From: Acetivibrio mesophilus
Lineage (GTDB): Bacteria; Bacillota; Clostridia; Acetivibrionales; Acetivibrionaceae
NCBI RefSeq assembly: GCF_004102745.1
Contig: NZ_RLII01000001.1
Location: forward strand, 124,001 to 188,000
Length of the DNA stretch: 64,000 nucleotides
Direction: 5' to 3'
The notes beneath the pieces were generated by a model that worked only from the letters and a program-made list of their open reading frames with translations, was not told where the DNA came from and made no database searches. Below, in pieces: positions 1 through 6,733 of the stretch. Position numbers and translations under genes: made by a program. Numbering within the stretch: position 1 is the first letter of the stretch; each line of letters starts with the position of its first letter.

Positions 1-1
1 C

Positions 2-328
2 AAAGAGCAGCTTCTTGACTTTCAGAATTGGCTTAACCAGGAAATATCAACCTTATTAGATTCTCGTAAATCTCTCTACTATCGACTACGGCGGTGTAAA
101 GATGATACGCAGAAAATAGAGTACAAAGAACAGATTGCAGGGTTTACAAAGAAGTTGTCACTACTTCGAAGGGAGGTGAAGCTTTGTGGGGGTATTCTAA
201 GTCGTTCTGAGGATATGAAGCAGAAATTGCTTCAGGTCAGACAGGAGGAAACTCATCAAAGAAAGGAGGCAAAGGAATATGAACAGCGGAGCCGACGCAG
301 CGGATCAAATCGTCAATATGAGTCTTAA
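2..328 (+). CDS. Relaxase (MobA/VirD2 type), C-terminal end only
   Basis: An open frame enters the window at its left edge and ends at the TAA at 326-328. The roughly 108 visible residues are highly charged and probably helical, ending in an Arg/Ser-rich tail. This matches the C-terminal region of relaxases of Tn1549-type elements, which nick oriT and lead the strand during conjugation. The catalytic N-terminus lies outside the window, so the call rests on tail character and on the pcfB-like gene that directly follows and overlaps by 50 bases, an arrangement usual in these elements. Confidence 0.6.
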   Translation, partial: KEQLLDFQNWLNQEISTLLDSRKSLYYRLRRCKDDTQKIEYKEQIAGFTKKLSLLRREVKLCGGILSRSEDMKQKLLQVRQEETHQRKEAKEYEQRSRRSGSNRQYES

Positions 329-1079
329 AGGAATCGAGGTAATGGCGAAAATCTCCGGTGAGGGTGCAAAAAACCTTGCCACCTATTTGTATGCTGTATT
401 GAAAGACCAGAAAAGGACAAAGGGTAAAATCCGCCTGGAAAGCTTATTACGAAGTGGCAAAGAATTAAAGGTCTTTGCTGTACGCAATGTGGACTTGAAA
501 AAGTTTTGTCAGGAGGCTAAGCGCTATGGTGTTCTTTATTGTGCCTTGCGGGATAAAAAAAGTTTGGACGGTATGTGTGACGTCATGGTACGAGCAGAGG
601 ATGCATCAAAAATCAACCGTATTGTAGAGCGCTTCAAGCTGGCTACCGTAGATACAGCAAGTATCAAAAATGAAATTGAGAAAAGCAAGGCAACCAAAGA
701 ATCACAAAAAGCACCAGCAGTAAAAGAAACTCCTGCCGAAAAAAGTACGGATGCTTTTATCGACGAGCTTATGGCAAAGCCAGACCAAGTAGAGCCGGTT
801 ATTGAGCCAGCCGACAACCCAAACCCCACAACGGCGACGACGGAGAAATCCCGTCCGTCCGAGCCTATCTTAGATCACGAAGGGAAAGCCGCCGAGGGTA
901 TTATTGAGCCGGCGAAAAGATCAGTACGCGAAGAACTGAGGGAAATCAAAGCTGCTCGAAAGGAACAGGCGGAGCCTAAACGTGAATCAACAAAAGAACA
1001 GCCGCAGGTAGCAAAGCAAAATGCCAGGGCAAATAAGCCGCATCCCAAATCAGATAAACCGAAATCGAAAGCGAGGTAA
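279..1079 (+). CDS. PcfB family (DUF3801) conjugation protein
   Basis: The 266-residue protein has a conserved N-terminal domain of about 125 residues, typical of PcfB/DUF3801 proteins, with the stretch LFAVRNVDLK-like around residues 65-75 and a core ending near VERFKLATVD. The remaining half is a charged, Pro/Glu/Lys-rich tail. PcfB proteins are accessory factors near the relaxase and coupling protein in Firmicute conjugative elements. The start at 279 has AAAGGAGG upstream (265-272). It overlaps the relaxase tail and precedes the ArdC-like gene by 6 bases, so it is part of one transfer operon. Confidence 0.8.
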   Translation: MNSGADAADQIVNMSLKGIEVMAKISGEGAKNLATYLYAVLKDQKRTKGKIRLESLLRSGKELKVFAVRNVDLKKFCQEAKRYGVLYCALRDKKSLDGMCDVMVRAEDASKINRIVERFKLATVDTASIKNEIEKSKATKESQKAPAVKETPAEKSTDAFIDELMAKPDQVEPVIEPADNPNPTTATTEKSRPSEPILDHEGKAAEGIIEPAKRSVREELREIKAARKEQAEPKRESTKEQPQVAKQNARANKPHPKSDKPKSKAR

Positions 1080-1085
1080 ACTACT

Positions 1086-1985
1086 ATGGAAAGTTTTGAT
1101 GATCTTTTCCAGCATGGAAATGAACAGCCTGTAACCCGAAATAGCAAGTCCTTTGATAAAGAAGCATGGAAAAAACAGAAACAGGAACAGCGGGAAATGG
1201 TATATTCCATGATCGAAAATACAGCGGAAGATGTGGCACGGGATGGGGTGAAATTTCAAAGCTACCTGAATGTGCAAAGCCGTTTTGACCACTATAGCGT
1301 AGCTAACGCTCTTTTAATTCTTGCACAAAAGCCTGATGCTACCCGCATTGCGGATTTTGACACATGGAAGGAACAAGGTGCCTACATTCGCAAGAAGGAA
1401 ACTGGCTTCTACATCTTAGAGCCCGGTGATGAATATCGGCGTGACGATGGTACTGTCGGTATCAGTTATAACCTGAAGAAGATGTTTGACATTTCCCAGA
1501 CTGGAAACAGCCGCAAACGGGAAACACCTACCTATCCTGACGACCGCACCCGAATCAAGGCGCTGATGGATCATGCACCTGTGCCCATTTGTATCAGTAA
1601 TACACTGCCGGAAGGTACAAATGCCCTATACCAGCCGGACACACGGGAAGTCCACATCAGAAAAGGCATGGATGCGGGCAGTATCTTCCGCGCTCTTTCT
1701 CAGGAACTTGCAAATGCAGAAATGGATACTGGTGATGGTGGGTACCGCCGAACAGATCACACCTTTCACGCTTATTGTGTATCCCATATACTCTGCAAAC
1801 AATACGGAGTGGATACGAGCGGTTACAGCTTTGTCCGTACTCCCCAGATGCTGGAGGGAATGAGTGCTAAAGAAGTTCGAGCCGAGCTCTCTATCATAAG
1901 GGAAACTGCAGGTGAAATTTCCGGCAGGATGAAACGGATGCTTGCGCAGTATCGGCAGCAAAAACGGCAAGAACCGAAACATTAG
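1086..1985 (+). CDS. ArdC/LtrC-like ssDNA-binding domain protein
   Basis: This 299-residue protein contains the ArdC N-terminal-like domain (about residues 30-130), with the family signature FQSYLNVQSRFDHYSVANALL followed within 20 residues by WKEQGAYIRKKETG. In homologues this domain binds single-stranded DNA and can be joined to a zinc metallopeptidase with an HExxH motif. Here the matching stretch reads SQELANAEM (about residue 208), so the zinc motif is degenerate and peptidase activity is unlikely. Position between the pcfB-like and virD4-like genes is standard for Tn1549-type modules. A role in protecting incoming DNA is known for ArdC relatives and inferred here. Confidence 0.75.
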   Translation: MESFDDLFQHGNEQPVTRNSKSFDKEAWKKQKQEQREMVYSMIENTAEDVARDGVKFQSYLNVQSRFDHYSVANALLILAQKPDATRIADFDTWKEQGAYIRKKETGFYILEPGDEYRRDDGTVGISYNLKKMFDISQTGNSRKRETPTYPDDRTRIKALMDHAPVPICISNTLPEGTNALYQPDTREVHIRKGMDAGSIFRALSQELANAEMDTGDGGYRRTDHTFHAYCVSHILCKQYGVDTSGYSFVRTPQMLEGMSAKEVRAELSIIRETAGEISGRMKRMLAQYRQQKRQEPKH

Positions 1986-1997
1986 GAGGAATAGCCT

Positions 1998-2186
1998 ATG
2001 AAAGAAGAAAGGGTGCTTACCCTTGATAATTATGAGTATGGCGTCGTTGTAAACGCTTTGAATGAGCTTAGAAATGACCTTATTAAAGATGATAAACCCA
2101 CTGATGCCGTAGATGAACTGCTTTTAAAAGCTATTGACGCCCCGACAAGAAAACAGAAACGCAGGAGTTATAATGAGGCACGATGA
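1998..2186 (+). CDS. Small conserved element protein of unknown function
   Basis: A 62-residue acidic-then-basic protein preceded by AGGAGGAAT at 1984-1992. It lies between the ArdC-like and VirD4 genes and overlaps the latter by 14 bases, which suggests translational coupling. I recognise it only as the kind of small protein found at this position in related conjugative elements. No motif allows a function to be assigned. Confidence 0.6.
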   Translation: MKEERVLTLDNYEYGVVVNALNELRNDLIKDDKPTDAVDELLLKAIDAPTRKQKRRSYNEAR

Positions 2187-3777
2187 AACCGCAAGGAGTA
2201 ACCTGATACTCTTTGTGGTTTTTTTAATTCCGGTCGTATGGGCGGCACTATTGACCGCCCCTTCTCTTTCAGGAGGACTTCCCGAAATCCTTGCCAATCT
2301 TACGTCGGCAATGAACAATCCGTTTCATATCCAATGGGTAGAAGATACACCCAAGTGCATCCTGCTGTTTATCGCTGCTTATGGTATGGGCATCGGGATT
2401 TATATGTCTACTAAACGTAATTACCGACGAAGAGAGGAACACGGCAGTGCGCGTTGGGGCGGCGCTGCGGCTGTCAATAAAAAATACCGGGATAAAGTAC
2501 CGCATAAAAATAAAATCCTGACACGGAATGTCCGTATAGGACTTGACGGAAGAAAACACAGGCGCAACTTAAATGTTATGGTAGTGGGCGGCTCCGGCTC
2601 CGGTAAGACCCGATTTTATGCTAAACCTAACGTCATGCAGGCCAACACCTCTTTTGTCATCCTTGACCCAAAAGGTGAAATTCTGAGGGATACAGGGAAC
2701 CTGTTAAAAGCAAAAGGCTATGAAATTAAGGTGCTGGATTTAATCAATATGAACCTGTCCCACTGTTACAATCCTTTTGAATATCTCAGAGATGACAAGG
2801 ATGTATTAAAGCTTGTAACAAATTTAATCAGAAACACTACACCAAAAGGCAGCAACACTAACGACCCCTTTTGGGAACGTTCCGAAACTGCACTGCTTGA
2901 AGCGCTTATCCTCTATCTTCTTTATGAAGCTCCTAAAGATGAACAGAATTTCCCCATGGTCATGGAAATGATTGCTGCAGCCGAAGTTCGGGAGGATGAC
3001 GAAACTTATCAAAGCCCACTTGACCAACTGTTTGAGCGATTGGAAATGCGGGAACCGGAGCACCTGGCTGTCAAACAGTACAACATTTTTAAACTTGCCG
3101 CAGGCAAAACCGCCAAATCCATTCTAATCGGTTTGGGTGTCCGCTTAGAAAAGTTTAACCTGACTACACTTGCAGGAATCACAACAGTGGACGAAATGGA
3201 GCTCTCTTCTATCGGAGAGAAAAAGACAGCACTCTTTGCCGTGATACCCTATAACGACAGCAGTTTCAACTTTATAGTCGGTATGCTCTATACTCAGCTT
3301 TTTCAAAGCCTTATGTACATAGCTGATTATAAATATGGAGGGCGGTTGCCTGTCCACGTTCATTTTGTTATGGATGAGTTTGCGAATGTTGCCTTACCGG
3401 ATGAATTTGATAAGTTGCTGTCTACTATGCGATCAAGGGAAATATCGGTATCCATCATTCTGCAAAACCTGGCACAGCTAAAAGCCTTGTTCAAGGATAC
3501 CTGGGAATCCATTGTGGGCAACTGTGATGAGTTTTTGTATCTGGGCGGTAACGAGCAATCCACTCACAAGTACGTGTCTGAGCTTTTGGGTAAAGAAACC
3601 ATTGACACCAATACCTACGGGATGAGCAGAGGCAGAAACGGAAGCTACTCTACCAATTACCAGCTGTCGGGAAGAGAGCTTCTGACTCCCGATGAAGTAC
3701 GGATGTTGGATAATCGTTACTCCCTTTTGTTCATTCGGGGTGAGCGGGCAGTAATGGATAAAAATACGACATTTTAA
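2173..3777 (+). CDS. VirD4/TraG-type coupling protein, frameshifted near its C-terminus
   Basis: The type IV coupling ATPase brings the relaxosome to the secretion channel. From the ATG at 2173 (AGGAG at 2163-2167; the longer frame from 2134 lacks support) it has two N-terminal membrane segments (about residues 10-28 and 62-80) and a Walker A SGSGKT at 141-146. Then follow the coupling-protein core, a Walker B-like region VHFVMDEFANV, and the motif MRSREISVSIILQNLAQL. The frame stops at 3775-3777 right after VMDKNTTF. The missing 55 or so residues are encoded in the -1 frame (3762-3935). A single A lost from the run at 3760-3764 explains it. The enzyme core is complete, so it may still be functional. 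Confidence 0.9.
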   Translation: MRHDETARSNLILFVVFLIPVVWAALLTAPSLSGGLPEILANLTSAMNNPFHIQWVEDTPKCILLFIAAYGMGIGIYMSTKRNYRRREEHGSARWGGAAAVNKKYRDKVPHKNKILTRNVRIGLDGRKHRRNLNVMVVGGSGSGKTRFYAKPNVMQANTSFVILDPKGEILRDTGNLLKAKGYEIKVLDLINMNLSHCYNPFEYLRDDKDVLKLVTNLIRNTTPKGSNTNDPFWERSETALLEALILYLLYEAPKDEQNFPMVMEMIAAAEVREDDETYQSPLDQLFERLEMREPEHLAVKQYNIFKLAAGKTAKSILIGLGVRLEKFNLTTLAGITTVDEMELSSIGEKKTALFAVIPYNDSSFNFIVGMLYTQLFQSLMYIADYKYGGRLPVHVHFVMDEFANVALPDEFDKLLSTMRSREISVSIILQNLAQLKALFKDTWESIVGNCDEFLYLGGNEQSTHKYVSELLGKETIDTNTYGMSRGRNGSYSTNYQLSGRELLTPDEVRMLDNRYSLLFIRGERAVMDKNTTF

Positions 3778-3935
3778 AGCACCCAAATTTAAAGCTGACA
3801 GTTGACGGCGGCAGTGAACCCTATCGGCATGGTAATACTGAAAACGCTCTGGACTGGAAAGCTGTGACATTAAACGAGGAAAGTGATTACGAGCTTCTCT
3901 CTGAGGAAGAACTAGAAATAGTTATTCAATCTTAG
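3762..3935 (+). pseudogene. Displaced C-terminal tail of the VirD4 gene
   Basis: Reading from 3762 in the frame shifted by -1 gives KYDILKHPNLKLTVDGG and continues to a TAG at 3933-3935. The first part is the conserved C-terminal end of VirD4 proteins in this element family. It has no start codon or ribosome site of its own. It would be joined to the main frame by one extra A at 3760-3764, or by -1 slippage of the ribosome on that run. Confidence 0.75.
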
Positions 3936-3962
3936 AATACAAATCAGGAGGTATGATTTTAT

Positions 3963-4268
3963 ATGAAAATTTTAATGAAAACCAAAAAGTCAATCGCGAT
4001 TTACTGTGTATTAGTGCTGATGATAACTCTCTTTGCCGTACCTGTCTACGCTGCAAATGATCCCCTAACCGTTGTCAACAATTTATCGGATTTTATATTT
4101 GGACTTATCCGTGCCATCGGATTGATCCTGCTGGGCTTTGGCATTGTGCAGATCGGTCTTTCTCTGAAATCCCACGACCCTTCCCAGAGAGCTAACGGAT
4201 TTCTTACTCTTGCAGGCGGAGTAATTATTACCTTTGCGAAAGAAATTCTATCTCTCATTACAGGCTGA
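3963..4268 (+). CDS. Small pilin-like (VirB2/Maff2-type) membrane protein
   Basis: The 101-residue protein has a Sec signal peptide (about residues 1-30, ending VPVYAA) and two hydrophobic helices (about 40-65 and 78-98) separated by a polar loop around SHDPSQRANG. Size, topology and position between the coupling protein and the VirB6-like gene fit the VirB2/TrbC-like subunit of Gram-positive conjugation machines. AGGAGG lies at 3946-3951. The sequence is too simple for certain family assignment. Confidence 0.65.
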   Translation: MKILMKTKKSIAIYCVLVLMITLFAVPVYAANDPLTVVNNLSDFIFGLIRAIGLILLGFGIVQIGLSLKSHDPSQRANGFLTLAGGVIITFAKEILSLITG

Positions 4269-4344
4269 TGTAGCACCTCAGATTTAAGGGGAACAGACTG
4301 CCAACGGTCTGTTCTCCGAAACTTTTTAAGGAGGTGAATCTATT

Positions 4345-4953
4345 GTGTCCAGTGGAAATTGGGTAATCGATAATTTAAATAACGCGCTTCAAACATGGAA
4401 TGATAAGATGTCTGAGATCTGGCTGCTCGTAACTCAATCTCCTACAGAATTTAAAGGTGGCGGTATCTGGAATGTTATTGTGAATATCCACGGAGCACTG
4501 CAGGCTACCGGCTTTGCCTTATTGGTACTGTTTTTTGTCATTGGTGTGGTTACGACATGCGGCAGCTTTGCGGAGGTTAAAAAGCCGGAACATGCTTTAA
4601 AGCTTTTTATAAGGTTTGCCCTGGCTAAAGGAGTCGTAACCTACGGGCTTGAATTAATGATGGCGCTGTTCAACATTGTGCAGGGAATTATCTCTACCAT
4701 AATAAACAGCTCAGGATTGGGTTCAGCCACACAAACTGTTCTGCCAAACACAATCGTTCAGGCTATTGAAGATTGTGGTTTTTTTGCAAGCATACCACTG
4801 TGGGCAGTGACACTCATCGGCGGATTGTTCATAACAGTGCTTTCCTTCATTATGATCCTGTCGGTGTACGGCAGGTTCTTTAAACTGTATTTATACACTG
4901 CTATTGCCCTGTTCCTCTGGCCTCTTTTGCAGGAGAGCCAAGCCAGAGTATAG
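4345..4953 (+). CDS. VirB6/TrbL-like channel protein, frameshifted
   Basis: The polytopic membrane protein is 202 residues in this frame, with hydrophobic segments at about 55-75, 95-120, 150-175 and 175-195. Members of this family form the inner-membrane part of the conjugation channel. The start is a GTG or TTG near 4345 behind AAGGAGGTG (4328-4336). The family continues with PLASFAGEPSQSIGKAFLKG, which is encoded in the -1 frame directly downstream. The frame is lost at 4907-4909, where CCC should be CCCC. As read, the protein is truncated by roughly 90 residues. Confidence 0.8.
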   Translation: MSSGNWVIDNLNNALQTWNDKMSEIWLLVTQSPTEFKGGGIWNVIVNIHGALQATGFALLVLFFVIGVVTTCGSFAEVKKPEHALKLFIRFALAKGVVTYGLELMMALFNIVQGIISTIINSSGLGSATQTVLPNTIVQAIEDCGFFASIPLWAVTLIGGLFITVLSFIMILSVYGRFFKLYLYTAIALFLWPLLQESQARV

Positions 4954-5183
4954 GTAAAGCCTTCCTGAAAGGATATGCTGCTGTATGTCTGGAAGGAGCA
5001 ATTATTATCCTTGCGTGTGTCATATTTTCCGTTTTCGCGTCTTCTCCGCCAGTTGTGGATACAAGTGTCAGCGCTGTAACGATGGTATGGTCTTATATAG
5101 GAGAACTTATTTTTAATATGCTGGTACTAGTGGGAGCTGTAAAAATGGCAGACCGTGTTGTGCGGGAGATGATGGGATTGTAA
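4911..5183 (+). pseudogene. Displaced C-terminal part of the VirB6/TrbL-like gene
   Basis: From 4911 the -1 frame reads VPLASFAGEPSQSIGKAF and stays open to the TAA at 5181-5183, giving about 90 residues with two further hydrophobic helices. This is the missing C-terminal third of the upstream gene, with no start signal of its own. One additional C at 4907-4909 would restore a protein of about 280 residues, the normal family length. Confidence 0.8.
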
Positions 5184-5212
5184 GGAATACCGGGTATTAC
5201 AGTCAGGTAACC

Positions 5213-5623
5213 TTATAAATCCTTGAATTGAACACCATCCCCATAAACAATAGGCTGACCTGTTCTTGGATCCAGCAAATCCCCATGCTCGTTAAACTGA
5301 ATTTTGTCAAGAGGTACACCCATCTCTCTTGCCCTTTGGATTTGCCATGCAACATCATCTTCAAAGTATTTTTCGTCACGTCTGCGCTGTATCACCTTTA
5401 TAAGTGATATAATCCAGCTAATAACTGTCAGACCAACCAGCGAGAAAAGAATGATAAATGCTAAAGTTTCATTTTCTCGTGCCCACTTGTTCAGCACAGT
5501 ACTGAACAGCAGCAAGCAAAGAAAGGGAACTGCCAGCCGGGTTTTTCCGGCCACTTTAAATATAAAAGAGAGAATGAGCAATCCTGCCGTAAGGCAAAGG
5601 GAAATAACCGCCGCGATTGGCAT
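5213..5623 (-). CDS. Small membrane protein of unknown function
   Basis: The 136-residue protein has three or four hydrophobic helices in its first 80 residues, then a polar tail with DPRTGQPIVYGDGVQF near the end. GGAGAT at 5626-5631 (reverse strand) precedes the start. It runs against the conjugation genes, in the same direction as the XRE gene, and probably belongs to the regulatory or cargo part of the element. I do not recognise the family. Confidence 0.55.
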   Translation of the reverse strand: MPIAAVISLCLTAGLLILSFIFKVAGKTRLAVPFLCLLLFSTVLNKWARENETLAFIILFSLVGLTVISWIISLIKVIQRRRDEKYFEDDVAWQIQRAREMGVPLDKIQFNEHGDLLDPRTGQPIVYGDGVQFKDL

Positions 5624-5707
5624 AGTGAAATCTCCTTTCCATGCAATCTGTATATTTACATTATCACATATGGAAGAAATAAATGGAAGGATGCGAAAAA
5701 TTTTAGG

Positions 5708-5950
5708 TTATTTTACCTCTTGTTCTAAATTAGTAAACAGATCGCTATCAAAGAAATCCCTTATACTTATACCAAGCCCGTCACACAATTTTTTTATAGT
5801 GGCAATTCCCGCATTATATGTCGTACCCTTTACAATATCATTTACAGTAGATTGTGTAACACCTGAAATATTGCTAAGAGCGTTAATGGTTAAATTCCTT
5901 TCCATGCACAACTCTTCAATTCGTTTAATAACTGCTTGAGAAATATTCAT
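5708..5950 (-). CDS. XRE-family HTH regulator
   Basis: An 80-residue protein with a Cro/C1-type helix-turn-helix: LTINALSNISGVTQSTVNDIV (residues 20-40, recognition helix around TQSTVNDIV), followed by the typical C-terminal helix AGIATIKKLCDGLGISIRDFF. The protein is a single domain, suggesting a simple dimeric repressor. It is divergent from the downstream prgI-virB4 transcription unit, with three related operator-like motifs in between (5966-6070). It may repress its own promoter and the transfer genes. Confidence 0.85.
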   Translation of the reverse strand: MNISQAVIKRIEELCMERNLTINALSNISGVTQSTVNDIVKGTTYNAGIATIKKLCDGLGISIRDFFDSDLFTNLEQEVK

Positions 5951-5965
5951 TTTATCACCTCATAA

Positions 5966-6070
5966 ACGTTATTCCGTTAATCAGAGCATATCAGTTTACA
6001 ATTTATATGTTTAACGGAATACCGTTGAAATAGTCATAAAGGTGACTTATACTACCGGTATACCGTTAAT
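5966..6070. promoter_or_regulatory. Divergent operator region with three related sites
   Basis: Three copies of a motif built on TTAACGGAAT / ATACCGTTAA occur between the divergent XRE gene and the 65-residue protein gene: at 5966-5980 (TATTCCGTTAA-like), 6012-6027 (a near-palindrome AACGGAATACCGTT) and 6055-6070 (GGTATACCGTTAAT). Such spaced palindromes are what a small XRE repressor normally binds. That this XRE protein binds them is inferred from position. Confidence 0.6.
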
Positions 6071-6108
6071 AGGGTTAATAACATGTAAAAAACAAAGGAG
6101 GGCCAATA

Positions 6109-6306
6109 GTGGCAAAAACGAGATATGATAAAGAGCTGGAAAGAGAAAAGGAAAAACTGAATAAGCTTTTGGATGAAGCTTTTAATAAAGGTATTCCCTT
6201 TACAGAAGATGAGGCAGTTATGAAACAAAATCGCATAGTTGATACATTGGTAGTCAAGATACAAAAGAAGAAAAGAAATCACAATAAGAATCAGCCTGAA
6301 CGTTGA
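6109..6306 (+). CDS. Small charged protein of unknown function
   Basis: The 65-residue protein has a GTG start behind AAAGGAGGG (6094-6102). It is strongly charged and probably two helices joined by a short loop near residue 30. The helix-loop-helix size recalls Spo0E-like phosphatases, but the SQxLD signature is absent, so I do not assign that role. It is the first gene behind the divergent operator and precedes prgI. Confidence 0.5.
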   Translation: MAKTRYDKELEREKEKLNKLLDEAFNKGIPFTEDEAVMKQNRIVDTLVVKIQKKKRNHNKNQPER

Positions 6307-6318
6307 AGGAAACGACAC

Positions 6319-6349
6319 AATAGCGCTTCTTAAAGAGGCGTTATTTTTC
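6319..6349 (+). terminator. Hairpin with T-run upstream of prgI
   Basis: The arms AGCGCTTCT and AGAGGCGTT are followed by TATTTTTCTTTT. This looks like a weak Rho-independent terminator or attenuator between the small regulatory-type gene and the prgI-virB4 unit. Confidence 0.5.
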
Positions 6350-6361
6350 TTTTGGAGGTGA

Positions 6362-6733
6362 TTGAGTTTGGAAGTAAAAATCAATCGGGAGATCCGGGAT
6401 TATACCGAAAGCTTGTTTTTTGGACTGTCCATGCGGCAGTTCATTTTTTCTGTCCTGGCTGTTGGTGTGGCCATTGGCATATATTTCGGCTTACAGGGAT
6501 TACTGGGCACGGAGACTGTGAGCTGGATGTGTGTTTTAGGAGCATTCCCCTTTGCAGCTCTGGGATTTATAAAATACCACGGCATGACAGCAGAGCAGTT
6601 TTTATGGGCATACATCAAATCTGAGTTTCTCATGCCCAAAAAGCTGACCTTTTACCCTGTGAATGTGTATTACGAGTCGTTGAAACAGACTATTGAGAAG
6701 CATGAAAAGGAGGAATTGAGACGTCATGATTAA
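6362..6733 (+). CDS. PrgI family type IV secretion protein
   Basis: A 123-residue membrane protein with two close transmembrane helices (about residues 25-45 and 52-72) preceded by the family pattern VKINREIRDYTESLFFGLSM and followed by KLTFYPVNVYYESL. PrgI proteins are VirB3-like partners that always accompany VirB4 in Gram-positive conjugation systems. The start is a TTG (6362 or 6368) behind GGAGGTG at 6354-6360. The gene overlaps virB4 by 8 bases. Confidence 0.85.
   Translation: MSLEVKINREIRDYTESLFFGLSMRQFIFSVLAVGVAIGIYFGLQGLLGTETVSWMCVLGAFPFAALGFIKYHGMTAEQFLWAYIKSEFLMPKKLTFYPVNVYYESLKQTIEKHEKEELRRHD

Noticed and set aside
5304-5939. 211-codon plus-strand frame opposite the small membrane protein and XRE gene
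   Set aside because: The minus-strand XRE gene has an unmistakable helix-turn-helix, and the plus frame has no ribosome site.
6109-6306. 65-residue protein as a Spo0E-like phosphatase
   Set aside because: Size and helix pattern fit, but the SQxLD motif is missing.
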